Source: Cynocephalus volans
Taxonomy: Eukaryota; Chordata; Mammalia; Dermoptera; Cynocephalidae
Assembly: GCF_027409185.1 (NCBI RefSeq)
Contig: NC_084462.1
Location: 27,689,577-27,753,576 of the forward strand
Length of the DNA stretch: 64,000 nucleotides
Direction: 5' to 3'
The position numbers and the translations under genes are program-made. The notes under the pieces were generated by a model. The model searched no databases. It saw only the letters and a program-made list of their open reading frames with translations, and was not told where the DNA came from. Of the stretch, positions 44,207 through 56,609 are shown piece by piece (within the stretch, counting starts at the first letter, position 1; each line of letters starts with the position of its first letter).

Positions 44207-44600
44207 AAGATGGTAAATTTTATTTTACATATATTTTACCACAATAAAAAGGAATCATGTACTGATAAATGCTGCAACATGAATGAATCTTGACAACTTT
44301 ATGCTAAATGAAAGAAGTCACAAAAAACCATAATTGTATGATTCCATTTACATGAAATGTCCAAAATAGGCAAATCTATAAAGAAAGTAGATTAGTGGTT
44401 GCCAGGGGTTGGGGTTGGGCAGGATTGGGGAGTGACTGCTAATAGGTACAGCGTTTCTTTTTGGGGTGATAAAAATGTTCTAAAATTGATGGTGCCAATG
44501 GTTGCACAACTCTGTGAATACACCAAAACCCATTGATCTGAACAACTTAAATTTTAAATTGTATCACATGTGAATTATTTCTCAATGAAGCTGTTTTTTT
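44207..44600 (+). mobile_element. L1M 3' UTR fragment
   Basis: GAATGAATCTTGACAACTTT, GTATGATTCCATTTACATGA, GGTTGCCAGGGGTTGGGGT and ATGGTTGCACAACTCTGTGA. Confidence 0.75.
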
Positions 44601-45214
44601 AAGAAAAATATTTTATTTTACTTTCAGCTTAAGTAATGAAAATTTATTAATTCCTGGGATGGTGGTTATCCCCTCCCAACCTTGCGGGAGGGAACCACAC
44701 TATAGGAAATTGCTGAGAAATCACATTGTCCCAATACTTGGCAAGTACGAGAGGAGGAAAATCATTCCCCAAAAAGGGTTGTTCTTCAGTCTTCCTTAAT
44801 CCAAAAAAGGTTCGGAGAATGGGTGCAGAGGGGACCATCACATGACACCAGGGTCAGGATGGGGGTATGCTGGACACCTAGCTGGCTCCTCAAAAAGTGG
44901 AGAAACAGATCCACATTTTCTCTGGGGTTGGAGTTCTTGGTTACCAGGCTCATTTCTTACCCTTGTTGAGGCTGTCACTTCCCCTGGTGAAACTCTCATC
45001 CTGTAGGTTCAGCATGGTTTTTTTTTTGTTTGTTTGTTTGTTTTTTTTTGCTTTTTTAAAGTGGGGATCAGATTCTTGGACAACAATGCATTAAAAGACT
45101 AAACCAGTGAGCAGAACCATCAGGACAAAGCCTCCCCTTTGCATGGTGAGCCCCCAGAAATCTCTGGCAGATAGGTACTCCATAAATTAAAAACCAAGGG
45201 AGCATTTCCAGAAA

Positions 45215-45430
45215 GAGAAACGCATCAAAGCTACCATTTATAGAGCATTAAGTGCCAGACATCACGCTAGGCACTTACATCAACTCATTTAATTCTTCAT
45301 CTACCCATTTTATAGATGACATAACTGAGGCTCCAGAGAGTAAGCAATTTACTCTTGGTTACAGTTTGGGAGTGGCAGAGCTCAGAATGGGAACCAGGTC
45401 TGTCTGACTCCAAAGCTAAGGTCTAAAAAT
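45215..45430. mobile_element. MIR copy
   Basis: TTAAGTGCCAGACATCACGC, CATTTTATAGATGACATAAC and CAGGTCTGTCTGACTCCAAA. Confidence 0.7.
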
Positions 45431-45479
45431 AGACCCTGAAAAATTCTTAATTTTGTAAAAAAGGTTTTAGACTTAAAAA

Positions 45480-45910
45480 CAAAAAAGCATAAGAAATAAT
45501 ACAGTGCACACCTGTGTACGCCCACCCAGCTTAAAAAATCAGACTACCAATGCCACTGAAGTCCCCTTTGTCTACTCCCCAATTTCATCCCCCTTCTGCC
45601 AGGCAGCTGCGTTCCTGAATGTGGTGTTTATTGTTCCCATACTTTTACTCTGTATATATCTCTGTGCAATATCAAGTATCGTTTTGCCTGTTTCTAAACT
45701 TTACCTAAACTGAATGCGTTTTTCTGAGGCTTCCTTTTTTCACTCAGTGTTATTTGTGAGATTCATCCAAATTCACATATGTAGCTGTGGGTTATTCATT
45801 TTCGTTGCTGTAGAGTATGATGTACTCCACTGCACGAGGGTACACCAGTTTCTCTGCCATCCTCCTGTGGTTGGATGTTTGTATTGTTTGTATTGTTTCA
45901 AGTATTTTGC
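45480..45910 (-). mobile_element. Degenerate LINE fragment, minus strand
   Basis: CATTTTCGTTGCTGTAGAGT and AGGGTACACCAGTTTCTCTG resemble the complement of the L1 3' region. Low identity. Confidence 0.45.
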
Positions 45911-45914
45911 TATT

Positions 45915-46385
45915 ACTAAACAACACAAATTTATTATCTTACGGTTCTGGATGTCAGGAGTCCAAAACGGGTTTCACTGGGCTGAAATCAAGGTATTTGC
46001 AGGGTCATGCCCTCCCTGGAGTCTCTAGGGGAGAATCCATTTCCTTGCCTCTTCTGGCTTCTACAGGCTGCCTTCATTCCTTGGCTAGGCGCCTCTTCCT
46101 TCATCTTCGGAGCTAGCAATGTAGCATCTTCAAATTTCTCTCTGACTCTGATCTCTGCCTCCACCGCCACATCTCTGATTCTGACCCCTCCTGCCTCCCT
46201 TTTACAAGGACCTTTGTGACTACATTAGGCTCACCTGGATGATCCAGGATAATCTCTCCATCTCAAGATCCTTAACTCAATTGCACCTGCAAAGTCCCTT
46301 TTGCCATGTAAGGTAACATATTCACAGCTTCCAGGGATTACGATATGGACACCTTTTGGGGGAGGGGTGTCATTATTCTGTCTAC
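45915..46385. mobile_element. Ancient interspersed repeat, class unresolved
   Basis: CTTACGGTTCTGGATGTCAG, CTCTAGGGGAGAATCCATTT, CATCTCAAGATCCTTAACTC and TTTGCCATGTAAGGTAACA occur in an order seen in many mammalian copies. I cannot name the family with confidence. Confidence 0.45.
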
Positions 46386-46389
46386 AGAG

Positions 46390-48020
46390 GGAAACAGCTG
46401 GGTGGTATGATATGAGCATCTTTGAATGACAAGTTTGTCAAACTGCTCTCCAAAGTGAATCGATCTTCCCTCCCTCTAGCAGGACATAAGAGCTCCTGGT
46501 GCTCCCCATCCTTACCAACACTTGATATTATCTGACTGTAAATTTTTGCCAACCTGATAGCTATGAAATATCTGATATAATATCTGACTGCTATATGATC
46601 AAGAAAGAGGGTGATTAATGGTGTCGGTGACAATTGGAGTTGAATGACGGGGGATTGGTGAGAAAGGGGGCAAGCTGAGGCAGGAGCCTCCCAGCAGATC
46701 CTACCAGTGCCTCTTAGGGTGAAGAAGGCTGTTAGCCCAGAGTGGGTGGGGCCCAGAGAGAGCCAGGCAGCGGGAGTGTCTAGGAGACCCCTGAAAACTT
46801 AGAAATAGTTGTCCCTGAGGAGGCAGAGCAGAATCAGGGAATTCATAGCCAGGAAATAGGGAAATCAGCTCTTGATAATGCCAAGGACTGTGGTGAAGGG
46901 AGAGCAGGGACTGTGTGAGTCCAGAGGAAAGGGGCTCACAACCCATCTTGGGGAGGTGGAGAAGGCTTCTTGGAGGTGGTGATGTTCCAGATGAGTCTTG
47001 AAAAGGAAAACCAAATTTCAGTTATCTTAAAAATGTGGAGGAGGTGTTGCCTTCACAGTCTGTAAAAAAGCCTGTCTTGTCTTCTCTCCCAGACATCCAC
47101 ACTGTGCCTGCCCACCATGCTCTGGCTGCACTGGGAGAGTCTTTGTTGGGCTCTTTCAACCCCTGTGCCTTGGCTTATGGATTTCTCCTTGGTTCCATTA
47201 TTTTCTCTTTCAACTTCAGAACTCTTATTCATCCTTTGAAACCCAGCTCAAGGGTCACCTCCTCTGGTAAACCTTTTTGATTGTCTTGGTCCCACCTCTG
47301 TGCTTCCATAGCAGTGTGGTGAAATAGAACAAGGTCACTCATTGCTGTTTGGCTTAATCTCTGAGTTTCTGTTTCCTGAGATAGGGATGATGGCACTGGC
47401 CAAGTTTAGTTGTAAAGACAGGATCCATGATATATCTGGAATCATATGGGAATCACAAAAGTAGCACCTCCTGTTCTGTCTTATATAGAGCTAGCTGAGT
47501 GAATGTGACTCTGACTTAATCCATGAGCTCCCCGAGGGCAGGGCAATGTTCCCACAGGGCCTAGACCAGTGCCCAGCACAGAGAGGCTCATGTGCTCTGT
47601 GGACACCGCACAAATGGGAAGTGGGATTGTCTATCATTTACCCATCATGTGACTTTGGGGAGGTGACATCATCTCCGTGATGTTTCCTCATCTTTAAGAT
47701 AACAATAACTCAAAATAAACAAAAACATAAAACATAAAACACACACATGCAAAATAAAAAGATAACAATAACTCACATTAGACATTCATCTACTAGAGTA
47801 GGGCACTCAACATTCATTACCTCTAATCCTCACATTGTGTATTATCCCATTTTACAGAAGAGAAAACTGAGGCTTGGGTAGGTGGTTTGTCCAAATTAGC
47901 AACGGGACAGGAACTCCAGGCGCCCGGCCAAATTCATAAAATTGTTGTGCGAATCGAACGGGGAAATATGAAATAACCCTGAAAATTGTAAACGCCTGGG
48001 GTGGGAGAGTCCATGCCTGG
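46390..48020. other. Intergenic region upstream of VPS37D, no gene seen
   Basis: Mostly unique sequence with a MIR-type piece at about 47.8-47.93 kb and an A/CA-rich patch near 47.70-47.76 kb. Confidence 0.5.
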
Positions 48021-48029
48021 GGGCGTGGT

Positions 48030-48380
48030 GAATGGTGGCCGAGTGAATGGGTGCAGAGAGAGGAAGCCTCAGATTTCGGGACCGCGGGAGGAAGATCGGT
48101 TCGTTGGGCGATCCTGGGGTGCCTGAGACGCTGTGCGGCGCGGCTCTGCTCTTCCAGGGCCGGGAGGGGTGCGGCCCGCCCCCTCCCTGCCCCACCCCCA
48201 GCCCTGGAGCCGCGGTCCCTTTAAGAGCGGGCGGGGCGCCCTCTGGCGGCGGAGCGGCGCGCGCGGCCGGAGCCGGAGCCGGAGCCGGATCCCGGAGCCG
48301 GAGCGGAGCGGAGCGGAGCCGGGGCGGAGCGGGCCGAGCGGGCCGAGCCAGCAGCCGAGCTGGGGGCGCGGGCGGGCGGC
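48030..48380 (+). promoter_or_regulatory. VPS37D: VPS37D CpG-island promoter and 5' UTR
   Basis: CG-dense. GGGCGGGGC Sp1-type box at 48229-48237, just after a CTTTAAGA at 48219-48226. The leader carries tandem GGAGCC and GGAGC units at about 48267-48325 before the ATG at 48381. Transcription start not determined. Confidence 0.65.
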
Positions 48381-48518
48381 ATGTACCGGGCCCGGGCGGC
48401 GCGGGCGGGGCCGGAGCCCGGCAGCCCGGGGCGCTTTGGGATCCTCAGTACCGGGCAGCTCCGGGACCTGCTTCAGGATGAGCCCAAGCTGGACCGGATC
48501 GTGCGGCTCAGCAGGAAG
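48381..48518 (+). CDS. VPS37D: VPS37D coding exon 1 (residues 1-46)
   Basis: Start ATG in GCGGCATGT context; donor AGGAAG/GTAGCG. Encodes the N-terminus through LDRIVRLSRK. Confidence 0.96.
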
Positions 48519-51500
48519 GTAGCGCGGGGGGCGCGGGCGGGGGGCACGGGGGACGGGCCGCGGCCTGCCGGACCTGCGGAGCGAGCGAAGGGCCGCGCGG
48601 GCCGGGCCGCGGGGCAGCCCGTGGGCACGGGAGCCTGGCACGTACCAGTGGGCCCCGCGGAGTCGCCCCCGGGGGAGAGGGCGCCCGGAGCCGGCCTGGG
48701 GCGGGTGGGGAGCCGGGGACCAGGGAGGCTCCCGTGCACCCCCGGGATGGCCGCGAGGCGTGTCCTACAGCGGATGCTCCGGGGAGGTGTGTTCCGGGGT
48801 TGGGGGTGGCTGTGTTGTGGGGAGCCCTGCCTCGCACACCCACGTTCTGTAGGGCCAGAAAGGGGAGGCGCCTTCCATAGGGAGAACTAGGGGCCTGTTT
48901 AACACCTGGGGGGACCGTTGGGGGGGGCCTACGCATTCTCGGGGCGCAAGAGGGGGCTTTGTGTCTTCCGTTGGGGAGGGGTACTGAAAGCAGAGATGTG
49001 TATTCCGTAGGCCACCATAAGAGAAAGTTGTGTTTTTCACGGGAGATAGGCCCGGGCTGGTTGTCTGTTGGGGGGCAGAAAAGGAAAGTGTTTTGGAAGG
49101 AGGCAGACAAGGAGGGGCATGTGCATCCTATAGGGGACAGATGGAGGGGAGTGCACACTCCAGGGGCAGGGAGGGGCGGCTTGGCCCTCCTAGAAACAAG
49201 GAAGAAGCCTTTTCCAGGGCCAGGGTCTGCTTTCTGCAAGAGAAGGAAAGCAGGGAGCAGATGCTGGGGGATCAAAGAGTAAAAGGGGGAGTGTATTCCT
49301 TGGGGTCTGGGGATTCCACTGGAGGGCAGAGGAGGGGGTGTGAAGGGAAGAGAGGGTGACCTGAGGGGGTACTATGAAGGGACAGGGTGCAGACATCAGT
49401 CTGGAGAGTAAGAGCAGGGGCTGGGAGTGTTTGCGGCACAAACACCTGAGGAGGAAGCAGACAAAGGCCTGGAATGAAAGGGAAGCTGCCCATGCATGGA
49501 AAATGGGACAGAGGAGGGAGGGGAACTCCTCAGGGACCTGAACAGACATATTAATTGAAAAATTAAAAATTAACTAACATTTATAGAGGCCTTCATAATT
49601 TTCCTTACTTAAGTCACAACCACCCCATAAGGTAGATGTTTTTAACTCTCTTTGTAGAAGAGGGAAACTGAGGCCCAGAGAGGGAGCTCAAGGCAAAGTC
49701 CAGTATGGTCCAGGACTCTCCTAGTCCCTCCACCTGTTGGGCTCACTGCCCTGAAGGTTGGGACCTTACAGGTGCCTTTGGCTTGGCCTGTAGCACTGCC
49801 ACCCAGGGTGGCAGTGAAGGGCACATGGACAGACTCCCCGAGTGGGCCTCTTAGCACTTCTTCTCTGCTGGCAGTTCCAGGGCCTGCAGCTGGAGCGTGA
49901 GGCGTGCCTGGCCTCCAACTATGCACTGGCCAAGGAGAACCTGGCCCTGCGGCCCCGCCTGGAGATGGGCCGAGCTGCCCTGGCCATCAAATACCAGGAG
50001 CTTCGCGAGGTGGCTGAGAACTGTGCCGACAAGCTTCAGCGACTGGGTAAGGGGACATCTGGGAGAATCGCCTGGGGTGGGGGTCAGTTGGCCATCTGGC
50101 TGGTTGGCCTTGGGAAGTGCCAGGCTCTGAAGGGTGGGACTTGGGCAGACTGACTCCTGGCCTTTTGGGAAATGGAGTTGGGGAAGTGAGCTGTAGGTGA
50201 GTAGAGTTGGGCTGGAGAGGCCTGAGGGGGACTCTGGGTAGTGGGAGAAGGGACCCAATACCCAGGGGCCCCGCCTGGGTGCTGTAGGAGTTTTGCACTA
50301 GGACTGGGGGGCAGAACCTTGGCAGGGGAAGGGTGCACAAACTGATCACATGGGCATTGTATAGATAAGGAAACTAAGGCTCCAGTGAGGGGAAGGGAAG
50401 CATAGAATCACACACAGAGTGGGAGAGTCAGAGCCATGGGGTACTGGCCTCTCTGTCCCGACGGTAGACCCTGAAGACAGGGGCTATTCACTCTGTCCCT
50501 CTGTGGCCCTCAGAGGACAGCATGCATCGCTGGAGCCCCCACTGTGCACTGGGCTGGCTGCAGGCTGAGCTGGAAGAAGCTGAGCAGGAGGCTGAGGTGA
50601 GGGGAGGGGTGGCTGGGCCTGGGGACAGGGAAGGAGACCCATCCTCTCCCACTCTTGTGCTACTCTGCAGGCTTGGGAGCACCTCCTCTGGGAAGCCTAC
50701 CCTGAGCGCCTGGCCCACAGGAAAGCCTGGCCTTGCTGTCCCCATTTCCCAGCCAGCAGTGGACAGCAGGGCCTGCACTCCCCACCTGTGACTTTTCCCC
50801 TGGCTCCTCTGTGAATGTCTCAGGGCAGTGTAGGCCTGGGTCTACAAAGGAGCTGGGACAGATTTCTAGGTGCTGGTTTGGGAGTGTAGTGCTCAGTGAG
50901 TTGAAGTGGGTGTGGGAAGAGGGGCCCTGCTTGGGTGTCTTGATGAAAAACACCAAAGTCTGTATCTCAAGTGTGTTCCCACCTCTGATCCTGCCTCATC
51001 TCTGACCCAGCAGGTCTGGTGATGATATCCTCATTTTATAAGTAAGGAGGACATTTGTCCGCAGTCACTCAGCAAGTCAGAGGCAGGCCCAGGCTGAAAC
51101 TCAGGTGCCCTGTCCTCCAGCTGTGGGGTGGTCACCATGGGGAGGGACTCAGGGTGGGAGGGAGAGAGGACCAGCCCTCATTCTCTAGTCGGGCTCCTCC
51201 CAAACCTTCCCTTTCCTTCTGTCCCAGGAGCAGATGGAACAGCTGCTGCTGGGGGAGCAGAGCCTGGAAGCCTTCCTGCCTGCCTTCCAGCGAGGCCGGG
51301 CCCTGGCCCACCTGAGGCGGACCCAGGCGGAGAAGCTACAGGAGCTGCTGCGGCGTCGGGAGCGGTCTGCCCAGCCGGCCCCCAGTGCTGCTGCCGATCC
51401 CCCCAAACCCTTCCCTGCTGCAGCTGTCCTACCCACTGGGGCCTCCCGGGGGCCACCAGCAGTGCCCCGGAGCCTGCCCCCCTTGGACTCCCGCCCAGTG

Positions 51501-51590
51501 CCCCCACTTAAGGGCTCCCCCGGGTGCCCCCTTGGCCCAGCCCCTCTGCTGAGCCCTCGGCCCTCGCAGCCAGAACCCCCCCATCGGTAG
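48381..51590 (+). CDS. VPS37D: VPS37D, ESCRT-I subunit, four exons, complete
   Basis: Subunit of ESCRT-I, which with TSG101, VPS28 and an MVB12-type subunit sorts ubiquitinated cargo into multivesicular bodies at endosomes. Coding exons: 48381-48518, 49875-50046, 50514-50596, 51228-51590. All junctions are GT-AG and in phase, giving 251 aa, the same length as human VPS37D as I recall it. Residues 1-46 begin MYRARAARAGPEPGSPGRFG and contain LSTGQLRDLLQDE. Residues 47-103 hold the helical Mod(r)/VPS37 core (LEREACLASNYALAKENLAL, YQELREVAENCADKLQRL), continuing through WLQAELEEAEQEAE. The C-terminal 60 or so residues are a proline-rich tail ending PEPPHR. No truncation or frameshift was seen. 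Paralogues VPS37A-C are excluded by the N-terminus and tail. Confidence 0.97.
49560..49700. mobile_element. MIR fragment in VPS37D intron 1
   Basis: ACTAACATTTATAGAGGCCT and GAGGGAAACTGAGGCCCAGA. Confidence 0.6.
49875..50046 (+). CDS. VPS37D: VPS37D coding exon 2 (residues 47-104)
   Basis: Acceptor CTGGCAG/TTCCAG and donor CTGG/GTAAGG. Main helical part of the Mod(r) domain. Confidence 0.97.
50514..50596 (+). CDS. VPS37D: VPS37D coding exon 3 (residues 104-131)
   Basis: Acceptor CCCTCAG/AGGACA and donor GCTGAG/GTGAGG. Encodes DSMHRWSPHCALGW and the acidic coiled coil that follows. Confidence 0.96.
51228..51590 (+). CDS. VPS37D: VPS37D coding exon 4 (residues 132-251, stop TAG)
   Basis: Acceptor GTCCCAG/GAGCAG. 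Encodes EQMEQLLLGEQSLEAFLPAF, an arginine-rich helix (LRRTQAEKLQELLRRRERS) and the proline-rich tail. Stop at 51588-51590. Confidence 0.97.
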   Translation, partial: EQMEQLLLGEQSLEAFLPAFQRGRALAHLRRTQAEKLQELLRRRERSAQPAPSAAADPPKPFPAAAVLPTGASRGPPAVPRSLPPLDSRPVPPLKGSPGCPLGPAPLLSPRPSQPEPPHR

Positions 51591-52320
51591 GATCAAGGGT
51601 GCGGCCCCCCAGTGGGGGGCCCAGACAAACTTGATACGTGGCTCCTCCTTCTCCCCTACTGCCTGGGTGGGGGGAGGGGCAGGCCCCTCCCCCTAGCCTC
51701 AGGCAGGCCCTGGCCCTGGAGGCTGAGCTGGGGAGGAGGGTCACCTGGAAGTTGCCCAGAGAGGGCTAGGGGTAGGGTGGGCAGGGTGTTGTACCTCTAG
51801 CGCTGAAGAAACTCTGCCTTTTTTGTCTCCCCCACTGGGGCCTCCAGAGTGATGGGCCAGCCCGGATGAAAGAACTTTACTCACCTTTGGGGGCCTGGGA
51901 AGATGCCTGCTTCCCCAGAGGCTCTGCCTAGGGGTGCCTGCTGCACCCTGACACTCCACTGGGCTCGCACAATGCCAAGGCTGACGGGAGTGTTTTCCAT
52001 CATGTCCTGAGCCTACCTTTCCCCCAATTCTGGGGCCCACCGCCTAGGAGCCAGGTGGTCAGGCCCCAGCTGCGGGGCCAGGAACATCATGGACCTGGGA
52101 CTACTTTGTGCCCTGCTCACGCTCCAGACCCTAGGGCAGGGTAGACCAGGGGCTTCTGACCTGCACAGGTGAGAGTGGGCCATCCCCAGGAAAGACCATT
52201 CTGTATTTTTCTGTCTGTCTCCTTAGAATGGAAACTTTTTGAGGGCAGGTCCTTGTCTTTGTATGTTGTCCCCAGCCCCGCATCATAGGGGCCGTCAATA
52301 AATGTGATGATGAGGATGAC
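51591..52320 (+). other. VPS37D: VPS37D 3' UTR
   Basis: About 0.7 kb of non-coding sequence between the stop and the AATAAA at 52297-52302. The last base is inferred. Confidence 0.75.
52297..52302 (+). terminator. VPS37D: VPS37D polyadenylation signal AATAAA
   Basis: GTCAATAAATGTGATG, followed by TG-rich sequence typical of downstream elements. Confidence 0.8.
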
Positions 52321-52771
52321 GATGCTGCCTGACCTCTCTCTGCTCCCTCAGCCAGCCACTGTGCCCTTGCAGCCTCCACGTCTCAGCTTCTGTGCTTCCT
52401 CCTTTTGAGATGCCCTCCCTTCCTCTCTGCCCTCCAAAGCCCAGCTGTCCTTCGGGTCCAGCACTGCTGCTGCCTCTTTCATGAAGCCTTCTCTGATATC
52501 AACCCATGAGAGCCTTTTCTAAATTTTAACTTCCCAGATCTTCTGGCCAGAAGCACACTCTGCTGCATCATGATTCTCCAGTTGCCTCACCTGTATGTAC
52601 CTTCTTTTCCTGGGTCGCCCGTAAGCCCAGTCAGGATGGCTCCTCCTCTGGCTGCCAAACGATCACCTTCAATGAGTGGTAGAGGGGGTTCTGCAGGACT
52701 GAATGAAGGTATCTATCCTCAGCTAGGGAGAACACTAGGTGGCTAGCTTGGCTCATGAGTGTGGGACAAGA

Positions 52772-52881
52772 GCGCGGCGATGCTCCCGCCACCGCCGCGG
52801 GTTCGGATCCTATATAGGAATGGCCGGTGCACTCACTGGCTGAGTGCCGGTCACGAAAAAGACAAAAAAAAAAAAAAAAAA
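52772..52881 (+). mobile_element. 5'-truncated CYN-type SINE, GCTCCCGCC subfamily
   Basis: Starts inside the element at GCGCGGCGATGCTCCCGCCA, with CCTATATAGGAATGGCCGGT and CACTGGCTGAGTGCCGGTCA, then an A tail. ATGAGTGTGGGACAAGA is duplicated exactly on both sides (52755-52771 and 52882-52898), so the insertion is recent. Confidence 0.93.
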
Positions 52882-53679
52882 AATGAGTGTGGGACAAGAT
52901 GAGAGAGCAGGAACAAGTCTTGGATCAGCTTAGTTCAAGTGTAGTGAAATGAAGTTTGGCAGGGAGATATGGAAGTTCTTGCAAACAAGAGGACAGTCAG
53001 AGCACTGTAAAGCCTACAAACTACTGTGGTCTTGGTCCATGTTAAAAGGAACATAAACCATTTAGAAAGAGGGAGGTGTTGTGTTGGCTCTACTTTTCAC
53101 TAAGTTTTATACTATAAGAGGGACCTCCAAAATCAGCACCTTTGAGGATTGAGACTGAGTCCCATGAGGAACAATGGAGGGATCTGTTTGAAATACATGT
53201 GTGGTTTAGTCTTTGAATCTCTAAAGGACTGCTTTCACTAGAGCCAGAGGTCACAGCCAAGACCCATAAGTGGAAACCACAGGGAGCCAGATTTTGGATC
53301 AGTATGAGGCTCTAAGTTAGGGCTGCCCCTGGAGGTAGATGGTTCCCACCCCTGAAGATGTGTGAGCAGTGCCTGAATAACTGCTTGCTGGGATCTTCAG
53401 AGATTTAGGCAATAGCTGGAGGGTCTGGCCCATGTAAGCTTTAGAGAGCCCTTCAAGCCCAGTCAGATTCAACCCTAGTAGGGGCACAGTTAAAGCACTG
53501 AGATTGCCCACTTGAGAACCTCCATCCCATCTGGGCCTTTGTTCTCCTACTCTCCTCCCTGCTGGAACTCGAACTTCTGGAGGCTGAGGGTGCCAGAACC
53601 ACAGGGTGCCAGATGTCAGAACACTGAACAGCTTTGGAAGATCTCTCTCCATTCTTAGAAAAGCCTAGGGCAGGCTGGA

Positions 53680-54790
53680 CCCCTCTTGCCCCAGCTTCCC
53701 ATTCCTGGGAATTTTGTTTTAGTTTGTAATGAAAAGGAGAAAAGGGGCTAAGTTTGGACACGCCTGAGCCTTCCTCCACTATCATGAATTGTAGAGCAGC
53801 CTCTAGAAGGCAATGACTAATGTCCAGGACCTGGCTCAGCCTCCCCTGCCCAGGGCAGTTAGAAGCAGAGAAAGACTCAGGCAAGAGAGGGACTGGGAAG
53901 GGAGTAGAGTGTTACCATGGGAACCCCATGGGGTCCTTCAGAAGGCCTCCCACACACCTCACCTTCTACAAAGAGCTCAGATTCAGCTTTAGAGGGGGTA
54001 AGGACTAAAGCCTCTCAGGGTGTGGCTCCGGCCTGAAAAAGACCTGAGGCAGGTAGGGGGACATCACCAGAGTGGAGTGGGCCTAGTTTGGGGTGGGTCA
54101 TGGGAAAGGCTTAGAGCTGGATGGTTTCAAAACTTCATTAACCCCCTGCTTGAAGGTACATGGAATATTCTGGAAGGTTTCTGGCAGTCTGGGCCCTCCC
54201 TCCTGCCTGAAACCTTCTGCTTCCAGGTTCTGGGGCCCCTGGGAATGTTCCTTGATATGATCTTCTTGACAGAGAACAAACTTGAGGGTCTACATCAAGA
54301 AGCTCATGAGGTAGAGCCTACCTATTACAGACCACCAGCTCTTTTATAAACTCAAAACAAAAAAATCCCCCAAATAACAAAACTCTCACCCTTTTGATAA
54401 AAATCAAAGCATTCCTGTCCTTCAAGAAAGTCTATTATGTACACCTCCTGGTTTGGGAATCACTAACTTCTGCATATTTTCCTAAGCTTCCCACCTTGTT
54501 TTCCAAACATAAAGCATAATAACATTAAATGTGCTTTTTTCCCAACCAAGGTGCACTGAGCTAAGCAAGCCCCGAACCAGAGTAGGCTCAAATCTGAACC
54601 AGTGAATCCTATGGCCCTACAAAGCTGTGGCTAGGAGCTTGCCCCTGACCCCAAGGGCTAGAGAGAATCTAATGGTTTCCAAGAGATCAAGGTGGATTTG
54701 CTGCAGGTTTATCCCAATTTATACAAGGATTTTACTGTACCAAAGGACCTCTGGCTTTGTCTAAAATCTTGCCATTGCTGTAGACCTCTC
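53680..54790. repeat. Copy A of an old collinear duplication
   Basis: Aligns over about 1.1 kb, in the same orientation, with 56610-57870. Anchors are GAGCCTTCCTCCAC (53767 and 56718), CATGGGAAAGGCTTAGAGCT (about 54098 and 57057), TTGTTTTCCAA (54496 and 57541) and TTATCCCAATTT (54708 and 57767). Offsets of 2.95-3.07 kb agree once the SINE in copy B is allowed for. No repeat family recognised. Confidence 0.75.
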
Positions 54791-55143
54791 AAAAGATTCT
54801 TTTTGCCCTACAAGGAAAATAAGATTTACACTCAGCCTCCCTATATGAAGTGTGGGCTCTTGCAGCAACACATGACGTAGCCTAGGAATCTGCAAACTCT
54901 CAAACACCTATATGGGACAGGAAGGTGACACAGAGGAGCAAAGCACTCCATTTCTACAAATACTCCCACTTTCATTTTTCTGGAAACACATGGTCCTTCC
55001 CCCTAACCCTTGATAGACATATGGTAGAAAAGTATTTCTCCACTATGGGAAAAATTTCTCCACTGTGGCAAGTGTGTGGATAAAGGCCTTTCACATTTCA
55101 CCTCTGTTGCTGAAGTGCAGCAAACTGGGGCTCAGTGTCTCAT

Positions 55144-55306
55144 TTTTTTTTTTAAGATGAGCGGTAAGGGTATCTTAACCCTTGTCTTGGTGTTGTCAGC
55201 ACCACGCTCACCCAGGGAGCAAGCCGGCCATCCATATATGGGATCTGAACCCGTGGCCTTGGTGTTATCAGCACTGCACTCTCCCGAGTGAGCCACAGGC
55301 CAGCCC
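55144..55306 (-). mobile_element. CYN-type dimeric SINE, minus strand
   Basis: T tail, AAGATGAGCGGTAAGGGTAT, CCATATATGGGATCTGAACC and end AGGCCAGCC. CTCAGTGTCTCAT is duplicated exactly at both ends. Confidence 0.93.
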
Positions 55307-56609
55307 TCAGTGTCTCATCTAAAAGGGCAGATGTTACTCTGCTTCTCCCATGGCAGGAATGCAAGTCCATAAGCTCAATGGTGGCAGATTTTCTCATTTT
55401 TTGAGAGGTTAGAAATCTGTATTTTTACGCAAAATCTCACAAGTTTTGAATGTTGGCTAAAGTTATTTTAGGACACTGTGCCAGCCAAAACTGTCTGCTG
55501 GTGAGCTGCGGCCTGTGAACCATGAATCTCAGTCTGCTCTTGGTCCTCCTGAAACAGGCCTTCTTTTATCTAGCAGCAGTCCCCTCTCAAGGCTGAGGGT
55601 GTTAATGTTGACGGGACAAAGCCAAGATGGGAAGAAGAGCCAACCCATCTCAAGACTAGTGACAGTACCCCAGGTCCAGGGCAGCCTTAAGAGAGAGTGG
55701 TGAGATGGTTATGTCCATAGTGACACTGTGACCTCAGGACAGACAGTGAGAGATGAACTCTGCCTGGGCTTCTTGCACAGGATGAGAACTCTGAGCCTTC
55801 TTGGTGTATGCAAGGTCATTGAGGTCCAGACTGAGATTTCACTACGGTTTTAGCACATTAACAGAGGAACACTAGGCTGCTTTGCACAAACCCACCAGGG
55901 CCACAAACTGAATCCAGAGCCAAACTGCTGAGGGCAGGCGAAGCAGGTCTTCCCCTATGATCTTGCTCATAGGTAGGTAGCAGTGTGTGACTTCATCACA
56001 GGGCTGAGGAACTAAGGAGGCAAAGGACAGAACAGAGCCCACTTTCTAGTACACTGAATTCAAGAGAGGGGATTGAAGGGATATCACCACTTACCAGCTA
56101 TCCCTTCTCTCAGCCTGTTTTCATGGGGCTGGTGACCTTCAAGGAAGTCCAAAGGTTCAAGACATAGGCCTCTCCCATTTCCTAAAAAGGGAAGGCTGGT
56201 GGCCGTGGCTATGACGTTCAGAATCAATCACAACCCAAGGGAGAACTCCTTGGCCTAAGGTAGGCTGTTGTTACTCTCTTGGCTCATATTGGGACCACTG
56301 CAGAGGCCAAAGGTGCATCCAGTGCCAGAACTTCAGAAAGAAGCAAGTAAGAAGAAATCCTACTCTCCCAACACTGGGCTCTGTAAAGGGTCATTTTACC
56401 CAGCAATAAATAAAAGGTAATGGAGGGGAAAAATCAGTTTGGCTAAGGAGGAATAGTCTTATCAAATAAAGACAATACCACAACTGCCTAGACATGCGCA
56501 CCTTTGATTCCTGTCTTGTCAGCCTATGTCTCCTCATTTAGGACTCATGCCTGCTGCTCACTCAGCCTTGTACTGTACTTGCACATCTATCCACTGAGCA
56601 CAGCTTGGA

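Noticed and set aside
45015-45130. Possible further minus-strand SINE after a T-rich run
   Set aside because: Only the T-rich run and a few words resemble the family; the similarity is too weak to call.
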